Assembly (NCBI GenBank): GCA_963920575.1
Contig: OY986964.1
Span: forward strand, 18,231,987 to 18,295,986
Length of the DNA: 64,000 nucleotides
DNA from: Narthecium ossifragum
Lineage: Eukaryota; Streptophyta; Magnoliopsida; Dioscoreales; Nartheciaceae
Reading direction: 5' to 3'
The notes under the pieces were generated by a model that did no database searches, had not been told where the DNA came from, and was given only the letters and a program-made list of their open reading frames with translations. Both the position numbers and the translations under genes were made by a program. Below, piece after piece: positions 9,486 through 21,238 of this stretch (positions are counted from its first letter, which is position 1; every line of letters starts with the position of its first letter).

Positions 9486-11724
9486 TGTTTACTGTTTGGC
9501 TCTAATCATTGTTTGGTTAGTATAGATTATCTGTATTTGAGGCCTTTGCTATGCTCACCCCTGTATGATTATTGTCATGTTGTTGCATGCCTATATCTCG
9601 TTATCTGTGCCTGAGCATTGCATGCATTCTTGTTTGCATTAGAGGCATATGAGGTTAGGCGGGCGATGGGTTGACCGCCGATCTGAGGCTCTCGGGTAGC
9701 TCAGATCTAGCCTTAGTACTGCGGCTGGGTAGTCAGGATTAGGGCGTGATTGTTTGATCAGAATCTCATGTTATTGAGAATGTACGCTAGTTGACTCTGA
9801 TCAATGTTTTGAGGTTTAGAGGTCGTGTTGTCTTCCCAAGGCTAAGTCCTAAGGATGGTTGTCGGTGCCCCTGACATGGTCCCCAGGCAGTGGCTTCCTG
9901 CTGGGTAAGGGTGATCCTACTGGTTATGGTTCTCTGTTTCCTCCCAGCGTGTTTGGTTGATGTATCCCAGGGTGGTCGGTTGAGAAGGGTAGGATCCCTT
10001 GGGGTAGTCGACAGGGGCTGTGGACCCCGTGGCATTCCTTAGGCTTGAGCGGGAACTCAATACTGTTGTTGTTTTCCTCCCTTCTGTGTGCCGTAGAGTA
10101 GAACCCTACTGAGCTTATCGCTCACTCCTACCCGGGCTGCGTTTGCAGGTGCAGGCGCCAGTTCTTCAGCAGTAGAGCCGGCGGGATCAGCTTTTGGCGG
10201 CGCGACTACATCCAGAGGTGCTTGAAGTTGCTGGAGGACGATTGTTGTACTTTGGCAGTTTTGTAAATTATAAACGTCTTCGAGAATCATTTTGGAATAT
10301 TGTATAATATCTTTTCCCTTGGAGGAATTTGATAAGAATTGTATCAGATGTTTAAATAGTATAACTTGATGTATTTATGAATTGAATTACAGTTTACCTC
10401 TGGAATATAAATTGTTTAAATTTATCTGTCTTTTCCGCTTTGTATCGCGCCAGTTGAACATGAATAGTGTAGGTTTCCCCTCATGTCTCGGCTCAGATGG
10501 GTTTTCTGGGTCGGGGTGTGACACGATTAGCCTCTAAGTAGAGGATTTTTGGTGATTTAAATAATATTATATGTTCAAAACATATAATATTATATTTTAC
10601 TGTTCATCGAGGTTTTCGGGGTTGCTTCCCGTTGTAGGAGTCTGCGGTTGGCGATCGCTGTACCGTCATAATGCCGGGACCCGCGGCGTATCGGCTGGCA
10701 TCGGTTGGTAGTACCGCTGCAGCGATCCGGTTGGACTTGTATGCTTCCTTATCATACTGTTGCATGCTTATCTCTTATCTTGTGTATGTTCATAGCATGC
10801 ATTCTCTGTTGTGCATTAATTGCATGGTTAGGGCGTGGGTGATCTATGGGTCGCAGTCTCGAGGCTGGAAGCTCGGATTTAGCCCTAGGACCGGGGTTGG
10901 CTAGTTTGGACCCGATTCGAATTGTGGTGTCTAGTCAAACTTGATGATAGGCCTAGATGACTGGTACACTTGTTGCTTGATGATTGTAGAGGTCGTGTCT
11001 GCCTCGAGTCGGATGCTGAGGTGTAGCCGGTGTTCCACTGTGACGACTCTTGAGTAAAAGGAGTTGCTTACTCAGCGGTGTCATTTCCCGCCTACAGTGC
11101 CGTTCCCTGCTTGTGAGTCTACAGTGTTCTTTACTGCTTACTGAGTGTGACCCGACATGTGACCAGTTCTTCTGGAAGACCATGATCGTACGATCTCAGG
11201 GACAGGCAGTGGGGTTATGGGACCTCTGTATACACCCAGGTCTTACTTGAGGACGACACTCTTGCGTTTCCCTCTTCCTTCTGTGTGACGAAGTGTAGAA
11301 CCCTACTGAGCTTTATGCTCACTCCTACCCAGGCTGCGTTTTGCTGGTGCAGGCTTCAGTTCTTCTTCTCTGGCCCCTACCGGGCAGTTGGTCGGCAGTG
11401 TGGCGGCGCCAGGCGGAGTCTGAGAGGTGGTGATCCTTTACTGCTTTTACCCTATGTTAGATAGTCTCCTACGGGAGTAACGTTGTTTTTGAATCTTCTC
11501 CTCTCCGAGGATATGTATATTAAATTCACTTGGGTTTTGTAATCTGTGGTTCGAGGCTTGTAATTTAATTATGTCTTTTAAATTGAGGGTGTTTTGATGA
11601 ATTGCTAGGGAGACCAATACGTTAGAGGGAACCATCGCCAATATTTTTTTTCCGCGTTTCGTTAGGTTCCGGTTCGCGTCGCCCGGCCCGATTGGGCTTT
11701 CGTGGGTCGGGGCGCGACATCAAC

Positions 11725-12515
11725 ACCAAGAGCACCCAAATCTATCTGCCAGTTTAAGAGAAAACCTATATTTAACCCATGTAGGAAGAAACCTACCGCA
11801 CTAAGCAAATCTCAACTGAATCCCCACTATTCGAGCAATAAATCGGCTTCAAAGCAAGCTACGGGTCTTCCTCACGCTGCCACGAATCCAATGAGCCCTC
11901 AAGCACTCAATTTGATGGCCGAAGGAGGGGAACGGAGGGAAGGAAGGATGCAACCGGAACAGGGGAAGGAAACCAGAGCCGCGGAAGAGGTAGAAGGAAG
12001 AAGAAGAAGAAGAAGAAGAAGAAGAGAGGGGGAAGGAGAAAGAGGATAAGGGAGAGGAGAGAAGATTTTTCTTCTCACCTCTGACAAGGAAGAGCGACGG
12101 TCAATGACGATCGTCCACTCAGAAAAGCCACCGCCTTACTCGACGGTCGACCGCCAGATCGACCATCGCCCAAGTTGGTTGGTCGACTCGATCAACCACG
12201 ATCGATTGAGCGATTGACCACCAACGGTCAACCATCGCCCAGAAGCTGAGAGACTGTCCTATCGACCAGCTGTCACACCCAAACTTGGATCCAGCTGTCA
12301 CACCCAAACTTGGATCCTCAGATCCCAAGCCCACCTAGGGTTCTAGCAAACATGGAAACCAAACAAAAGGGGTTGTGTCTTCACCACGCGGGTATGAAAC
12401 AAACCGACAAAGTCCAATTTACCAAATTGTCATTGCGGTCAACAACGAGCCACAGGCCCGACCCAGGTGGTCGACCCAGGTGGTCGACCCAGGAGTAGAG
12501 AGGCAGGTCCTCACA
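11725..12515 (-). repeat. 3' LTR of A0, proximal part (LTR start)
   Basis: It continues the LTR split by A1 and ends with CCTCACA (plus strand), the complement of the start TGTGAGG. It includes an A/G-rich tract (11930-12060), a GGTCGACC-type palindrome cluster (12140-12285), a tandem copy of CAGCTGTCACACCCAAACTT (12267-12315) and a doubled GGTCGACCCAGGT near 12470-12490. Confidence 0.9.
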
Positions 12516-12757
12516 TCTTAATACCCTTAAAGGAAATCTCAACCCGAGATTCGATAAAGGTAGGGCTCGGAAACAGAAAAGCAGCTACACTAGAAGACAG
12601 GACAAGAGGTACCTCAAGAAGGAAACAAGTGTGGATACTCCAGCCGCATGCTCGCCTCACACTCCCAGGTCATTTCCTCGATGCCTCTGTGCCTCCACAG
12701 TACCTTGACCAAAGGAATCGTCTTGCCTCGCAAGACCTGATCCCTCCGGTCAAGTAC
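12516..12757 (-). pseudogene. A0 polypurine zone and pol C-terminal tail
   Basis: On the minus strand the tail reads ASMRLEYPHLFPS then a stop, as at the end of Tekay-type pol. It is followed by the untranslated polypurine zone adjoining the LTR at 12515. The frame is not continuous with the chromodomain fragment because of a stop at about 12758. Confidence 0.75.
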
Positions 12758-13205
12758 CTAAACTAGCTGCTCAACGAAAGTCACGTCTGCCTCAAGCTCG
12801 ATGTCATCCACCCTAATGACATGAGACGATTCCGTGTGATACTTCCTCAACATCGACACGTGGAATGTCGGATGCACAGCTGACATGTGCCGAGGAAGGT
12901 CCAAGCGGTAGGCTACCTCGCCAATCCTCTCTAGAATCGTGAACGGCCCGACAAACCTTGGCGCCAACTTGCCACCGCTACCAAACCTGACTGACCCTCT
13001 ATACGGCGATGCTCGCAGGAACACTCTGTCGTCGACTGCGAACTCTAGCGGTCATCGCCTCTGATCTGCATAACTCTTCTGCCGGCTTTGAGCTGTCAGA
13101 AGTCTCTGCCTGATCTGTACTAGTCTCTTTGACGACCTCCTGACGATGTTTGGACCGGTGAGTGAAGCCTCTCCTACCTCTGTCCAACACTTTAGGGAAC
13201 GACAC
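12758..13205 (-). pseudogene. pol: A0 integrase C-terminus and chromodomain remnant
   Basis: The minus strand carries FVGPFTILERIGEVAYRLDL, PTFHVSMLRKY and SHVIRVDDIELE, the C-terminal integrase and chromodomain pattern of chromoviruses, which is thought to guide insertion into marked chromatin. The frame breaks near 13024, and upstream residues continue in another frame up to 13205. It is not functional. Confidence 0.85.
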
Positions 13206-13900
13206 GACCTACCGTACAATGCCTCGAAAGATGATACTCCAAGACTGGATTGGTAGCTATTGTTCTAGGCGAACTCCACCAAGGGAACGTGCTCCTCCCA
13301 GTTGCCTCCGGCATCGAGGACACATGCTCTCAGCATCCCCTCTAAGATCTGGATCGTCCACTCTGACTGCCCATCTGTCTGCGGATGAAAAGTCATATTG
13401 AAAGTGAGGAGTGTGCCAACTGCCACCTGAAAGCCTCGCCAGAACCTGCTGGTGAACTTGGGGTCACGGTCTGACACTATAGACACTAGAACTCTGTGTA
13501 GTCTGACCACCTCCCTAACATACCAACTACCCAACCTGTCTGTCGAGTCTGTCGTCCGCATAGGCAGGAAGTGCGCTGACTTGGTCAATCGATCAACGAT
13601 GACCCAAATCGCGTCATTCCCCCTAAAAGATCTCGGTAGCCCGGTCATGAATTCCATCGTGATGTACTCCCACTTTTACTCAGCCAGTGGAAGGGGATGA
13701 AGTAACCCTGTGTTCGCTGGTGCTCTGCCTTGACCTTTCCACAGGTAAGGCAGTGCTATATGAACTCTGTCACTACCGTCTTCATCCCAGACAATCAGAA
13801 CTGCCGCCGCAAGTCCTGGTATGTCATGGTGCCCCCGGGATGAACTGCAAAATGAGAGTGATAGAACTCTCGTAGGACGTCGTCTCGTAGAACTGGATTT
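13206..13900 (-). pseudogene. pol: A0 integrase core and zinc-binding remnant
   Basis: Integrase inserts the cDNA into the genome. Minus-strand fragments show HPGG and LTCGKVKAEHQ from the zinc-binding domain (about 13700-13850), then MEFMTGLPRSF, IVDRLTKSAHF, SDRDPKFTS and DGQSEWTIQ (13265-13657). The two Asp and the Glu expected of a D,D,E core are still visible. Several stops interrupt the zinc-binding part. Confidence 0.88.
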
Positions 13901-13914
13901 GCCAGAACCGCTAC

Positions 13915-14437
13915 TCAGCCTTTGAATCGTAGCCCTCCGTCTAACGTTACAGTCCAGTCCCCGTCTTCACCCTCCATGCCTGTCGATGTGCACAACTCCT
14001 CGAGCTCTGTATCTCTGCGCTGCGCCTCTATCACTCTGGCTATAACTGTTGACATACTCTGCACTGTGTAGAGGAAACTGGTGGAACCCTGATCCTCGAA
14101 ATCGAGCCCCAACTGGTTCACTGTCTCCAATGCCTGCCACTGCCGCGCTGATAACCCTACCACTGCTACTCTGATCTCTCTCACATGTCTGCTTGGCTCA
14201 TCCGCTACGACATTTGCCTTACCAGGATGGTAATGTAATTCGAAGTCGTAGTCCTCCAATAGCTCCATCCAGTGTCGCTGCCTTAGGTTGAGGCCACGTT
14301 GGGTGAAAATGTGCCTCAAACTCTTATAGTCTGAGAAGACAGACCACTGTTGCTAGCTCTAAGTCATGGATCGGATAGTTCCTCTCATGGTTCTTCAGCT
14401 GACAAGAACCATATGCAACTACGTGTCCCTCCTACAT
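13915..14437 (-). pseudogene. pol: A0 RNase H remnant
   Basis: The minus strand reads [16 protein letters not shown], then [20 protein letters not shown] and [18 protein letters not shown], a typical Ty3/gypsy RNase H. The usual ADALSR motif has decayed to ADEPSR. A stop lies between the two parts near 14353. Reverse transcriptase, which should lie to the right, is gone; the sequence changes to LTR at about 14438. Confidence 0.88.
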
Positions 14438-14804
14438 GAGCGATGGCCAACGGCGACCGTCCACTCAGAAAACCCACCGCCTTACTCGATGGTCGACCGC
14501 TAGATCGACCGTCGCCCAAGTCGGTAGGTCGATCGAGCGATCGACCACCAATGGTCAACCATCGCCCAAAAGCTGAGAGACTGTCCTATAGACCAGCTCT
14601 CGCACCCAAACTTGGATCTTCATATTCCAAGCCCACATAGGGTTCTAGCAAACATGGAAACCAAACACAAGGGGTTGTGTGTGCAACACGCGGGTGTGAA
14701 ACAAATCGACAAGGCACAATTTATTAAATTGCCCTTGTGGTCCAAAACGAGCCACGGGCCCGACCCAGGCGGTCAACCCAGGAGTAGAGGGGCATGTCCT
14801 CACA
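14438..14804 (-). repeat. 5' LTR remnant of A0 (367 bp)
   Basis: It aligns with the start of the A0 3' LTR (about 12090-12515), including the GGTCGACCG palindrome zone and the terminal CCTCACA. TSD CAATC follows at 14805-14809. Only the first part of the LTR remains. Confidence 0.88.
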
Positions 14805-14809
14805 CAATC

Positions 14810-15280
14810 CCTACCCTTTGGAGGACTCCTAACCAAAATCTTTCACGCTCTTACCCTCGACCTTACCATTGATGATAGAAGACCTCTTACTCAACCCTTC
14901 AGTAAATCCACCTATAAGAGGATGTTAAAAACCAAGCAAGCCTTATGATTTATTGTTCGTGGCGATATGAGTAGTGATGAGGAAGGAGACCATCAAGGAG
15001 AGCATGATGAGCGAACTATAGGGGGAGAAGAAGGTGAGCCCAGATTTCAAGGTGAATCCTCCTCCCATAGCCAAGCTCGTCGCACCACGACATAAGGACT
15101 TGATGAGCTAGAAGCAAGATTGGAAAGGATAGAAGTCAATTAAGCCCAATATTATGGTGAAATCAAAACTTCCCAAGCAAACATCACGGAGGATCAAGAG
15201 AAAGTATCCAAGCAACTTGAAGACATCTTCACCTACATCAAAGACAGATTTCCACCTTCCACACCTTCACTTGATTGATC
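14810..15280 (+). pseudogene. Element H 3' ORF, second part, with a coiled-coil-like tail
   Basis: It continues in phase from 1101 (LTGRQ then SLPFGGLLTKIFHALTLDL), the conserved second half of the plant-transposon/env-like domain. Three in-frame stops (near 14947, 15093 and 15140) show decay. The tail has acidic and charged heptad-like sequence (LDELEARLERIEV and EKVSKQLEDIFTYIKDRF) that could form a coiled coil. The frame closes after PPSTPSLD near 15278. It is the last coding region before the H LTR. Confidence 0.7.
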
Positions 15281-15467
15281 TTAAATCCCTATAAGCTTAT
15301 ATGTACTTGTTTTAAATAAGTGAACATGCTAAAATTCAAGTTATTTTGTCATTATATCTTAAATGGAACTTTCATATCATTTTAGAGATATATGACTTGT
15401 GTGTCTCCTTAGAATTCATTTTAGAAGACATTTTATGAAAGAAATTGATGCATAGATTAAGAGGGAG
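15281..15467 (+). other. H 3' untranslated region and polypurine tract
   Basis: This AT-rich stretch has no recognisable coding. It ends GATTAAGAGGGAG directly before the LTR start TGATGAG at 15468. GAGGGAG is the likely polypurine tract. Confidence 0.7.
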
Positions 15468-16043
15468 TGATGAGTTGTGAAATATTCATAATTAAACCCC
15501 TTAATTTACCTTTGTTAGGCCTAGATAATTGTATTTAATAGTTTTTAGTTTATTTCAGGTTTAATCATGATTTGAGAACAAATACAAGATTTTCGGCTAA
15601 AAAGATGAATTTATGCATAAAGATGGCTTCGTCTCATGTAAGGAAATAAATCGCCAGAAATTCTGTATAAGTCGACATATTTTGAAAATTTAGACCGTGA
15701 TAGACGACTTCAAAATCTACATCTTTCATGTTGGACACTTTTCCATATTCCTGATGGATTGATACACATTTTGAAGAATATAAATATATATCGATGCTGG
15801 AAAACTGTTCGGTCGATGTTCAGAAGAATATTCAGAAAATATTCCAGATAACTCCAAACGTTATGAAATCTTTGGGATATGACAGAGAACTTCCTAATCT
15901 ACATCATTCGTGTTGGATAAGTTTTCAAATTCCAGCCTGATTGGACCCAGTTGTGATCGGAATTGGGCTGCCAGAGTTAATTCAGGAAATCTGAGTTGTA
16001 ATATGAGTCCAAGTTAGCCAAAACTCTAATTTCGGGAGTTCTC

Positions 16044-16053
16044 ATATAAATAG
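16044..16053 (+). promoter_or_regulatory. TATA box of the H LTR
   Basis: ATATAAATAG in the context GTTCTCATATAAATAGGG. The H3 LTR has ATATAAAAAGGG at the matching place near 62593. Confidence 0.6.
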
Positions 16054-16615
16054 GGTTATTCCATCCGAATATCTTATCTTTTTGACAATCTTTGGAGAAG
16101 GAAAGAGAAGATGGAAAGGGCGTGGATGGTGACGACCTTCTTCCCCAACCCAATGGCTTTCATCTAAAGATGAGTGGCTAACTTCTTGTATTTAGGAATC
16201 TCATGAAACCCTAGTGTAATTTTGTTTTTTCTTTAGTTTGAATCTTGAAATGTTCTCAAGACATGATCTTATGAATATGTTTTTCATTGTTAATAGAGTT
16301 GAAGGAACATAATTCCCTTGACGTGCTTTTCAATCCTACTTGATTTCTGTGATTGATTGTAGAGATTCATTGAATGCTTTTCATGTGATTTATGCTTTGC
16401 TATTGAGATAGGCTATGCTATGCTAGGATAGGTTGTGCTAAGATCATTAGGAGTAGAATAAACTAAGGTAGTTGTAGGATCGAAGACAACCTATACAAAG
16501 GAAAATAGGCTATGTCGTTAGAAAAATAAATCTTATTTTAGGGATTCATGTGAGCTTGTAACCATATGATCTATAATGATTGAGAGAAGGGAACAAGATA
16601 ATAACTAGAGAAGAC

Positions 16616-18125
16616 TGATAAATAAATTTTATATCTCACAAGTATACGAATCGGTGCAATCAGTATAGTAGCAAGACGAGTATCGTACCCACAGAGATTT
16701 GTAAAGATTATTAGAGTGAAACGCTAAAGAACAGAAAAGAAAGAAAATAAGGAAGGGAAAATAGGAATATGAAGTCTCGAAAATAGATGATCTAATAACG
16801 AAATAAGAAAACGATGGAAATATGATGGATGAATACTAAGGTTCCGATTTCACCATAACATCCTCATTCTATGCATTGAATCAATCAATATCTCAGTTTA
16901 ATTCCAAGGGCTCGCTCTTCCGGTATGATGATCTGTTCGATCGCGGTCTTCACCAAGTACCCTCAATTAACCCTAGCTAATAAACCCATATCTAAGGATC
17001 AATCAAGAATCCATTAAGATCTGAAGAACAATTATGAACCAAGAAGTGTCTTAGCTTGAACCCGGCTTCGACTAAATCTCATTCATTCATAGATCCTGCA
17101 AGATTAGGGAATGAACCATCGCCCAATCTCTCATAAAACAATCTATAATACTTCTATTGGCCAGATAAACGTATTTAAGATCTCAGTTATAATAATGAAT
17201 GAAACTAGGAAAATAAACTGATTAAATAATCATGATCCAATAACATAGAATGATTCAGTTAGGCTACATCGGTTCCTTAGCAAAGGTATTAGCCACTCAT
17301 GTTCATAAAAACAACCAAGATATTCATACGAAAGATAAGAAAGAAAAACCCTAGATATTCATGCGGTCTTCTCCCCTCTTTCCGGCCTTCAAAACTCCTC
17401 CAATAGTGCTGGCTAACCTCCTTCAAAAGTCTTGGACGACTTCCTTAAATAGGTGTAAGAAACCCTAACTTTGCTTCAACTTTTGGATTAAATCTGGTCC
17501 GTTCGTTTTCAGGTCGTCCGACAAGAGATCGATCTTCTTTAGGATAAAGATCGATCTTCTTTCTTTTCACAATTTTCGTAACCTGGTTCGCCCCGACTAA
17601 GATCGATCTCTTTAAGGATAGGATCGATCTTCTTTCTCCTTAGACTAGGCTCCTTCCAACACGCCCAGGTTCAGATCGATCTTTTCAAGGAAGAGATCGA
17701 TCTCTTTCATCAATTGTTGACGACGCCCACAAAGGATCGATCTTTCAAGTAAAGAAGATCGATCTTTTATTTCGTGCATCTTTCTTCAGCTATTCTGCCC
17801 TGCGCACTGGTACGAAAAACACTGTAATTTCCTCTATGCATCTCCAAATCACGAACCGTAAAATTCTCCAGAAACTAGACTTCAAGAGCTTTCCAACCAT
17901 ATATGGCCCATCATCTGGTTATTCATGAACAGGTACAGTTTAATCTTTCAAATTGATTCATGTAATCTTTTCAGCTTCTTTGCTCCTTTTTCCTGCATTT
18001 TCCAAACAACTATGTGAAGCAACATATAAATATAAAAATAGTAATAAAGATGTTGATTAAGGATAATAATCTAACAATTGAGATGGTTATAAGGCTATTC
18101 AGAGTGCACTTTCATGCACTCATCA
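16616..18125 (-). repeat. 3' LTR of D (1510 bp)
   Basis: The plus strand starts TGATAAATAAATTTTATATC and ends CATGCACTCATCA. It carries a GATCGATC cluster (17523-17772) and a TATA-like CTATTTAAGG on the minus strand near 17448-17458. Confidence 0.92.
17523..17772. repeat. Palindrome cluster in the D 3' LTR (AAGATCGATCTT type)
   Basis: Seven GATCGATC copies, mostly within A/T-flanked AAGATCGATCTT or AGGATCGATCTT, directly upstream of the TATA-like box (minus strand). The D 5' LTR has the matching cluster at 32124-32375. Confidence 0.9.
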
Positions 18126-19325
18126 CACCCCCCAACCAGCTTATTGCTAGTCTCTAGCAATTCAAAGCACATGAAATATAATTAAGTACACTAGCGGTTC
18201 AAGGATGTAGACAAGCATGATAAAAATTCTGCCTTATCAAGTCAATAATGTTTTACATAGTACAGAGCATGAAAACATCCTATACTCATACATATACTAG
18301 CAACACATGAAATCAACTTCTACACATCAAACATGCCAATCACCATCCAGAAGAACACATGTGATGTGACAAATAAATGTTACCTACAGAAGCAACTTCT
18401 ACCCACCATTAGTCCAAACACACCACTATCTTCCGGACCAATCATCTAACCTTTGCATTTAAACTACAGCATGTTTTTTTTCTTTTTCTTTTTGAACTAT
18501 TAGACACTTTGCCTTTTTACGCGAGCACTATCCGCTTCCTGAGGCGCAGAGACCCGGTTACTTAGCAAAAGACATAATAGTTTTTTTTTTGTTTTTTTTA
18601 GCTATCAGTAGTTCTACCATTTTACGCGAGCTCCCTGCTTTCTGAGGCAAGAACACCCGGTTACTCAGTAGATCACCTAATAGTCGTTTAGGCACAGCTT
18701 ATTAAAGCTCCATAACTTTTTCTGCATGCTTTCTCAACATACTAGCTAAAGTTGAAATCATGGTCCAGATTAACAATAGCATGCTCATTCCTCTGGTGAA
18801 TATAATTGCCACTACACATAAAGTGTTCGTGTGTGAAGCACATGTTATTCTACCTTCAGGCTAACGCGCATGCAATCAATGTATAGGCCAATCCATATGA
18901 AAGCAGCATGTATAATAAGCATAAAAATTTCAGCTCATGCACAATTTAACACTACTAGACCCACAAGGTAGCATGAATACAGTCATGAATGTCTACACCC
19001 CCCAACCTGAAATTAACATTGTCCTGATTGTGTGCATCGTAAACAATAACATACGTAGGAGGTAGCTATCCAAATTTTCATAGAAAGAAGAGACAACATA
19101 ATATAAATAGGAAAGAGGCCACCTGATAGAGTAAGCGAACATCTCCTCAAGGATCTTCAAGGTGGTTGAAATCCTAAAAGAAAAACAAAAGAGAAAACAT
19201 AAAACTGAAAACTAAAACTTAAACTTAAAAACTGGTCACCTTGGTGGGTTGCCTCCCACCCAGCGCTTTATTTAACGTCTAGGCAAGACGTACTGCAAAG
19301 CCTTATGGTTCAGCCAGGTTTGTAT
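18126..19325 (-). other. D long 3' UTR with duplicated module
   Basis: Non-coding. It starts at the polypurine tract (GGTTGGGGGGTG on the minus strand, beside the LTR). Two copies of a module (18508-18566 and 18611-18668) read, on the minus strand, AGTAACCGGGT, a GCCTCAG-like middle, then CTCGCGTAAAAAGG, separated by homopolymer A/T runs. The coding-proximal end matches C 47517-47600. Confidence 0.8.
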
Positions 19326-19585
19326 GGCTGTAATGCTTCAAGCGGTGTGACGACCTCCTTTGCTCTCTTATAACTGTGCAAGTCATCCTTCGCCATCGTC
19401 AAATCCACTTCCAGTGTAGTCTTCACTTGCTCATGTCTGAAATTAGAGAACACCAATGAATCTACAACATCTAATTAGAAGCAATCAAAAGAGTTTGAAG
19501 GATAGGACATAGACTCAAACACTTTAAATTCAACAGTTTCACCTAAAACTGTCATGCTAAGCTTACCATCCTTCACATTAATTAT
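19326..19585 (-). pseudogene. D gag-protease C-terminal fragment
   Basis: Minus-strand sequence collinear with C 47270-47515 (TMTVLGETVEFKVFESMSYP-like region and the tail of the ORF). It is separated from the protease core by the solo LTR at 19586-21991, which sits at TSD ATTAT. Confidence 0.8.
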
Positions 19586-20914
19586 TGTCACGCCCCGACC
19601 CGCGTAGGCCCAACCGGGTCGGGCGACGCGAACCGGAACCTAACCTACTACGGAAATTTTGACGAGGTTTCCCTCTAATCGTAGTGGTTACCCTAACAAT
19701 TCACAATCATCATGTATTATACAAATATTACAAACTCAAAGACTGAACTAGAATAGATACATGTCCTCAAAACAGGGAAATTATACATTTATCACTCCCG
19801 TAGGAGACTATCTATAACAAAAGGGTGAAAACATAGATCGCCGCTCCTCAAGTACCGTCAGACGCCGCCACGTCACCAAACACCGGCCCGATAGGGGCGA
19901 CCGAAGAAGAGCTAGCGCCAGTACCTGCAAAACGCAGCCCGGGTAGGAGTGAGCACTAAGCTCAGCAGGGACACTACACTACGACACTCACAAGGGAGGG
20001 AACACAACAATGTCACCCTCAAGCAAAGGTTGGGTGTACACAGGGGTCCCATAACCCCACCGCGTGTCCCTGAAAGGAGACTCCAGTCATGTTCTCCAGT
20101 CAGACTGGTCACATACTGGGTCGCACTCAGCGAGGCAGACCAACACTGCCATCTCACTAGTAGGAAACCAACACTGCTAGGCGGGCAACCAACACCGCTG
20201 AGTAGGCACTACCTCTACCCATGAGACAGTCAACCGGACACCGGCTACACCTCAACACTCGGCTCGAGGCGACACGACCTCTATAATCATCAAGCAACAT
20301 GTATTCTGGTTATCTAACCCTATCATCGAAAACGACTGAATTCTACAAATCGAGTCCTGGACCAAACTACCCGCAACGGTCCTAGAGCTAGATCCGGACT
20401 ACCCGAAAGCCCCGGATCGGCGGTCAAACCACCACCAGCGTCCTACACAGATGCAACTAATGCGCAACACAATGCATGCGATGAACATACACATGAATAA
20501 ACATGTAAGCATGCAACAATATGTGATGATATAAATAACAAGGTCTGGGCATGGCACCCTGCCGGCCCGGAGTGGTGAACAGATAAATAAGGTCTAGGGA
20601 CTGCTGCAGTGGTACTACCACCAACTGCCAGCAGTACACCACAACACCTGCACCGGGAAGCAACCCCGCAAACAACAACTCACATATATCACAGATAAAG
20701 CCCTCGGCGCACCCCGACATGCGAGGCTAAGGAAAGCTGTAGGGCTACTCGCCCGTTTATTCTAAACATCCCGGGAGTCATCACTCCCCTGGTTCACCAC
20801 TGCCCTATTATAGGGCTACCATGCTTAAACATATATACCAAGTATAAGACAGTAAAGAAAACAGTACATGCAAAGCCCCGCGGGCAAAACCGGACAAATT
20901 CTCTCTCTCTGCCG

Positions 20915-21238
20915 TAGACGGATCGATCCCTTCCCAAGGGAAGGATCGATCCCTCTAATGGCAGAGAGCAAACTCTCCATATCGTGCCGAGTCCGATCGA
21001 TCCGTCCTCCCAGGACGATCGATCCGACTCGCGATAGGGAACATCCTCCCTGCCACGCCAAGGAGGATCGATCCCTCCCTCCAAGGGTCGATCGATCCTA
21101 CTCGCGACGAGGGGATCCCATGCTACCCAAGGCACAAGGATCGATCGCCCCCACCCGGGAAAGATCGATCTGGCTCGGGTTCAGCATGATCAACAAAGAA
21201 GGATCGATCCATCTCACAGACGTATCGATCGCGTTGGC
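20915..21238. repeat. Palindrome cluster in LTR A4, distal
   Basis: About ten GATCGATC cores spaced 20-40 bp apart, mostly as GGATCGATCC or CCGATCGATCCG, some as inverted pairs around CCCAAGGG or CCTCCCAGG. It is much larger than the A1 cluster. Confidence 0.9.

Larger units (their letters stand above)
7953..10523 (+). mobile_element. Solo family-B LTR (2571 bp) nested in the A1 3' LTR
   Basis: It starts TGCGAGGACC and ends GGGGTGTGACA. The TSD is CAATT (7948-7952) and CGATT (10524-10528), one mismatch. The intact A1 5' LTR shows the empty site GGTCAATTAG near 3946-3955. Landmarks: GATC cluster 8171-8232, TATA-like CTATTTAAG 8242-8250, CT microsatellite near 8300, TCGACC palindrome array 8797-9105, hairpin train 9328-9485, and U5 block near 10125-10160. 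A solo LTR forms when the two LTRs of an element recombine. Confidence 0.93.
2668..11719 (+). mobile_element. Element A1: gag-only family-A element nested in the A0 LTR
   Basis: TSD TCAAC at 2663-2667 and 11720-11724 matches perfectly. The 5' LTR is 2668-5143 and the 3' LTR is 6736-11719, split by a solo B LTR. The internal region is only about 1.6 kb: primer site, decayed gag and a polypurine zone, with no protease, reverse transcriptase or integrase. It could move only with enzymes from a relative, and its gag is now broken. Confidence 0.93.
6736..11719 (+). repeat. 3' LTR of A1, split by a solo B LTR
   Basis: It aligns with the 5' LTR. The first base pair reads CG instead of TG (CGTGAGGACC). 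It is interrupted at 7953-10523 and resumes at 10529 with AGCCTCTAAGTAGAGG. It ends GGGGCGCGACA at 11719, followed by TSD TCAAC. Confidence 0.92.
1107..14804 (-). mobile_element. Element A0: Tekay/Del-like Ty3/gypsy element, internally deleted
   Basis: TSD CAATC occurs at 1102-1106 and 14805-14809, so both original ends are present. The element reads right to left. It begins with a 5' LTR remnant (14438-14804), then RNase H, integrase and chromodomain remnants (12516-14437), then a polypurine-tract zone, then the 3' LTR (1107-12515), which is split by A1. One deletion removed most of the 5' LTR, the primer site, gag, protease and reverse transcriptase, joining LTR to RNase H near 14437/14438. 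It is inserted in the H ORF. Confidence 0.92.

Noticed and set aside
16620..18125. Non-LTR (LINE or SINE) elements among the A-rich runs near the 3' UTR modules
   Set aside because: The A runs are internal to Athila 3' UTRs, recur at the same positions in C, D and H3, and have no LINE ORF or SINE promoter boxes nearby.
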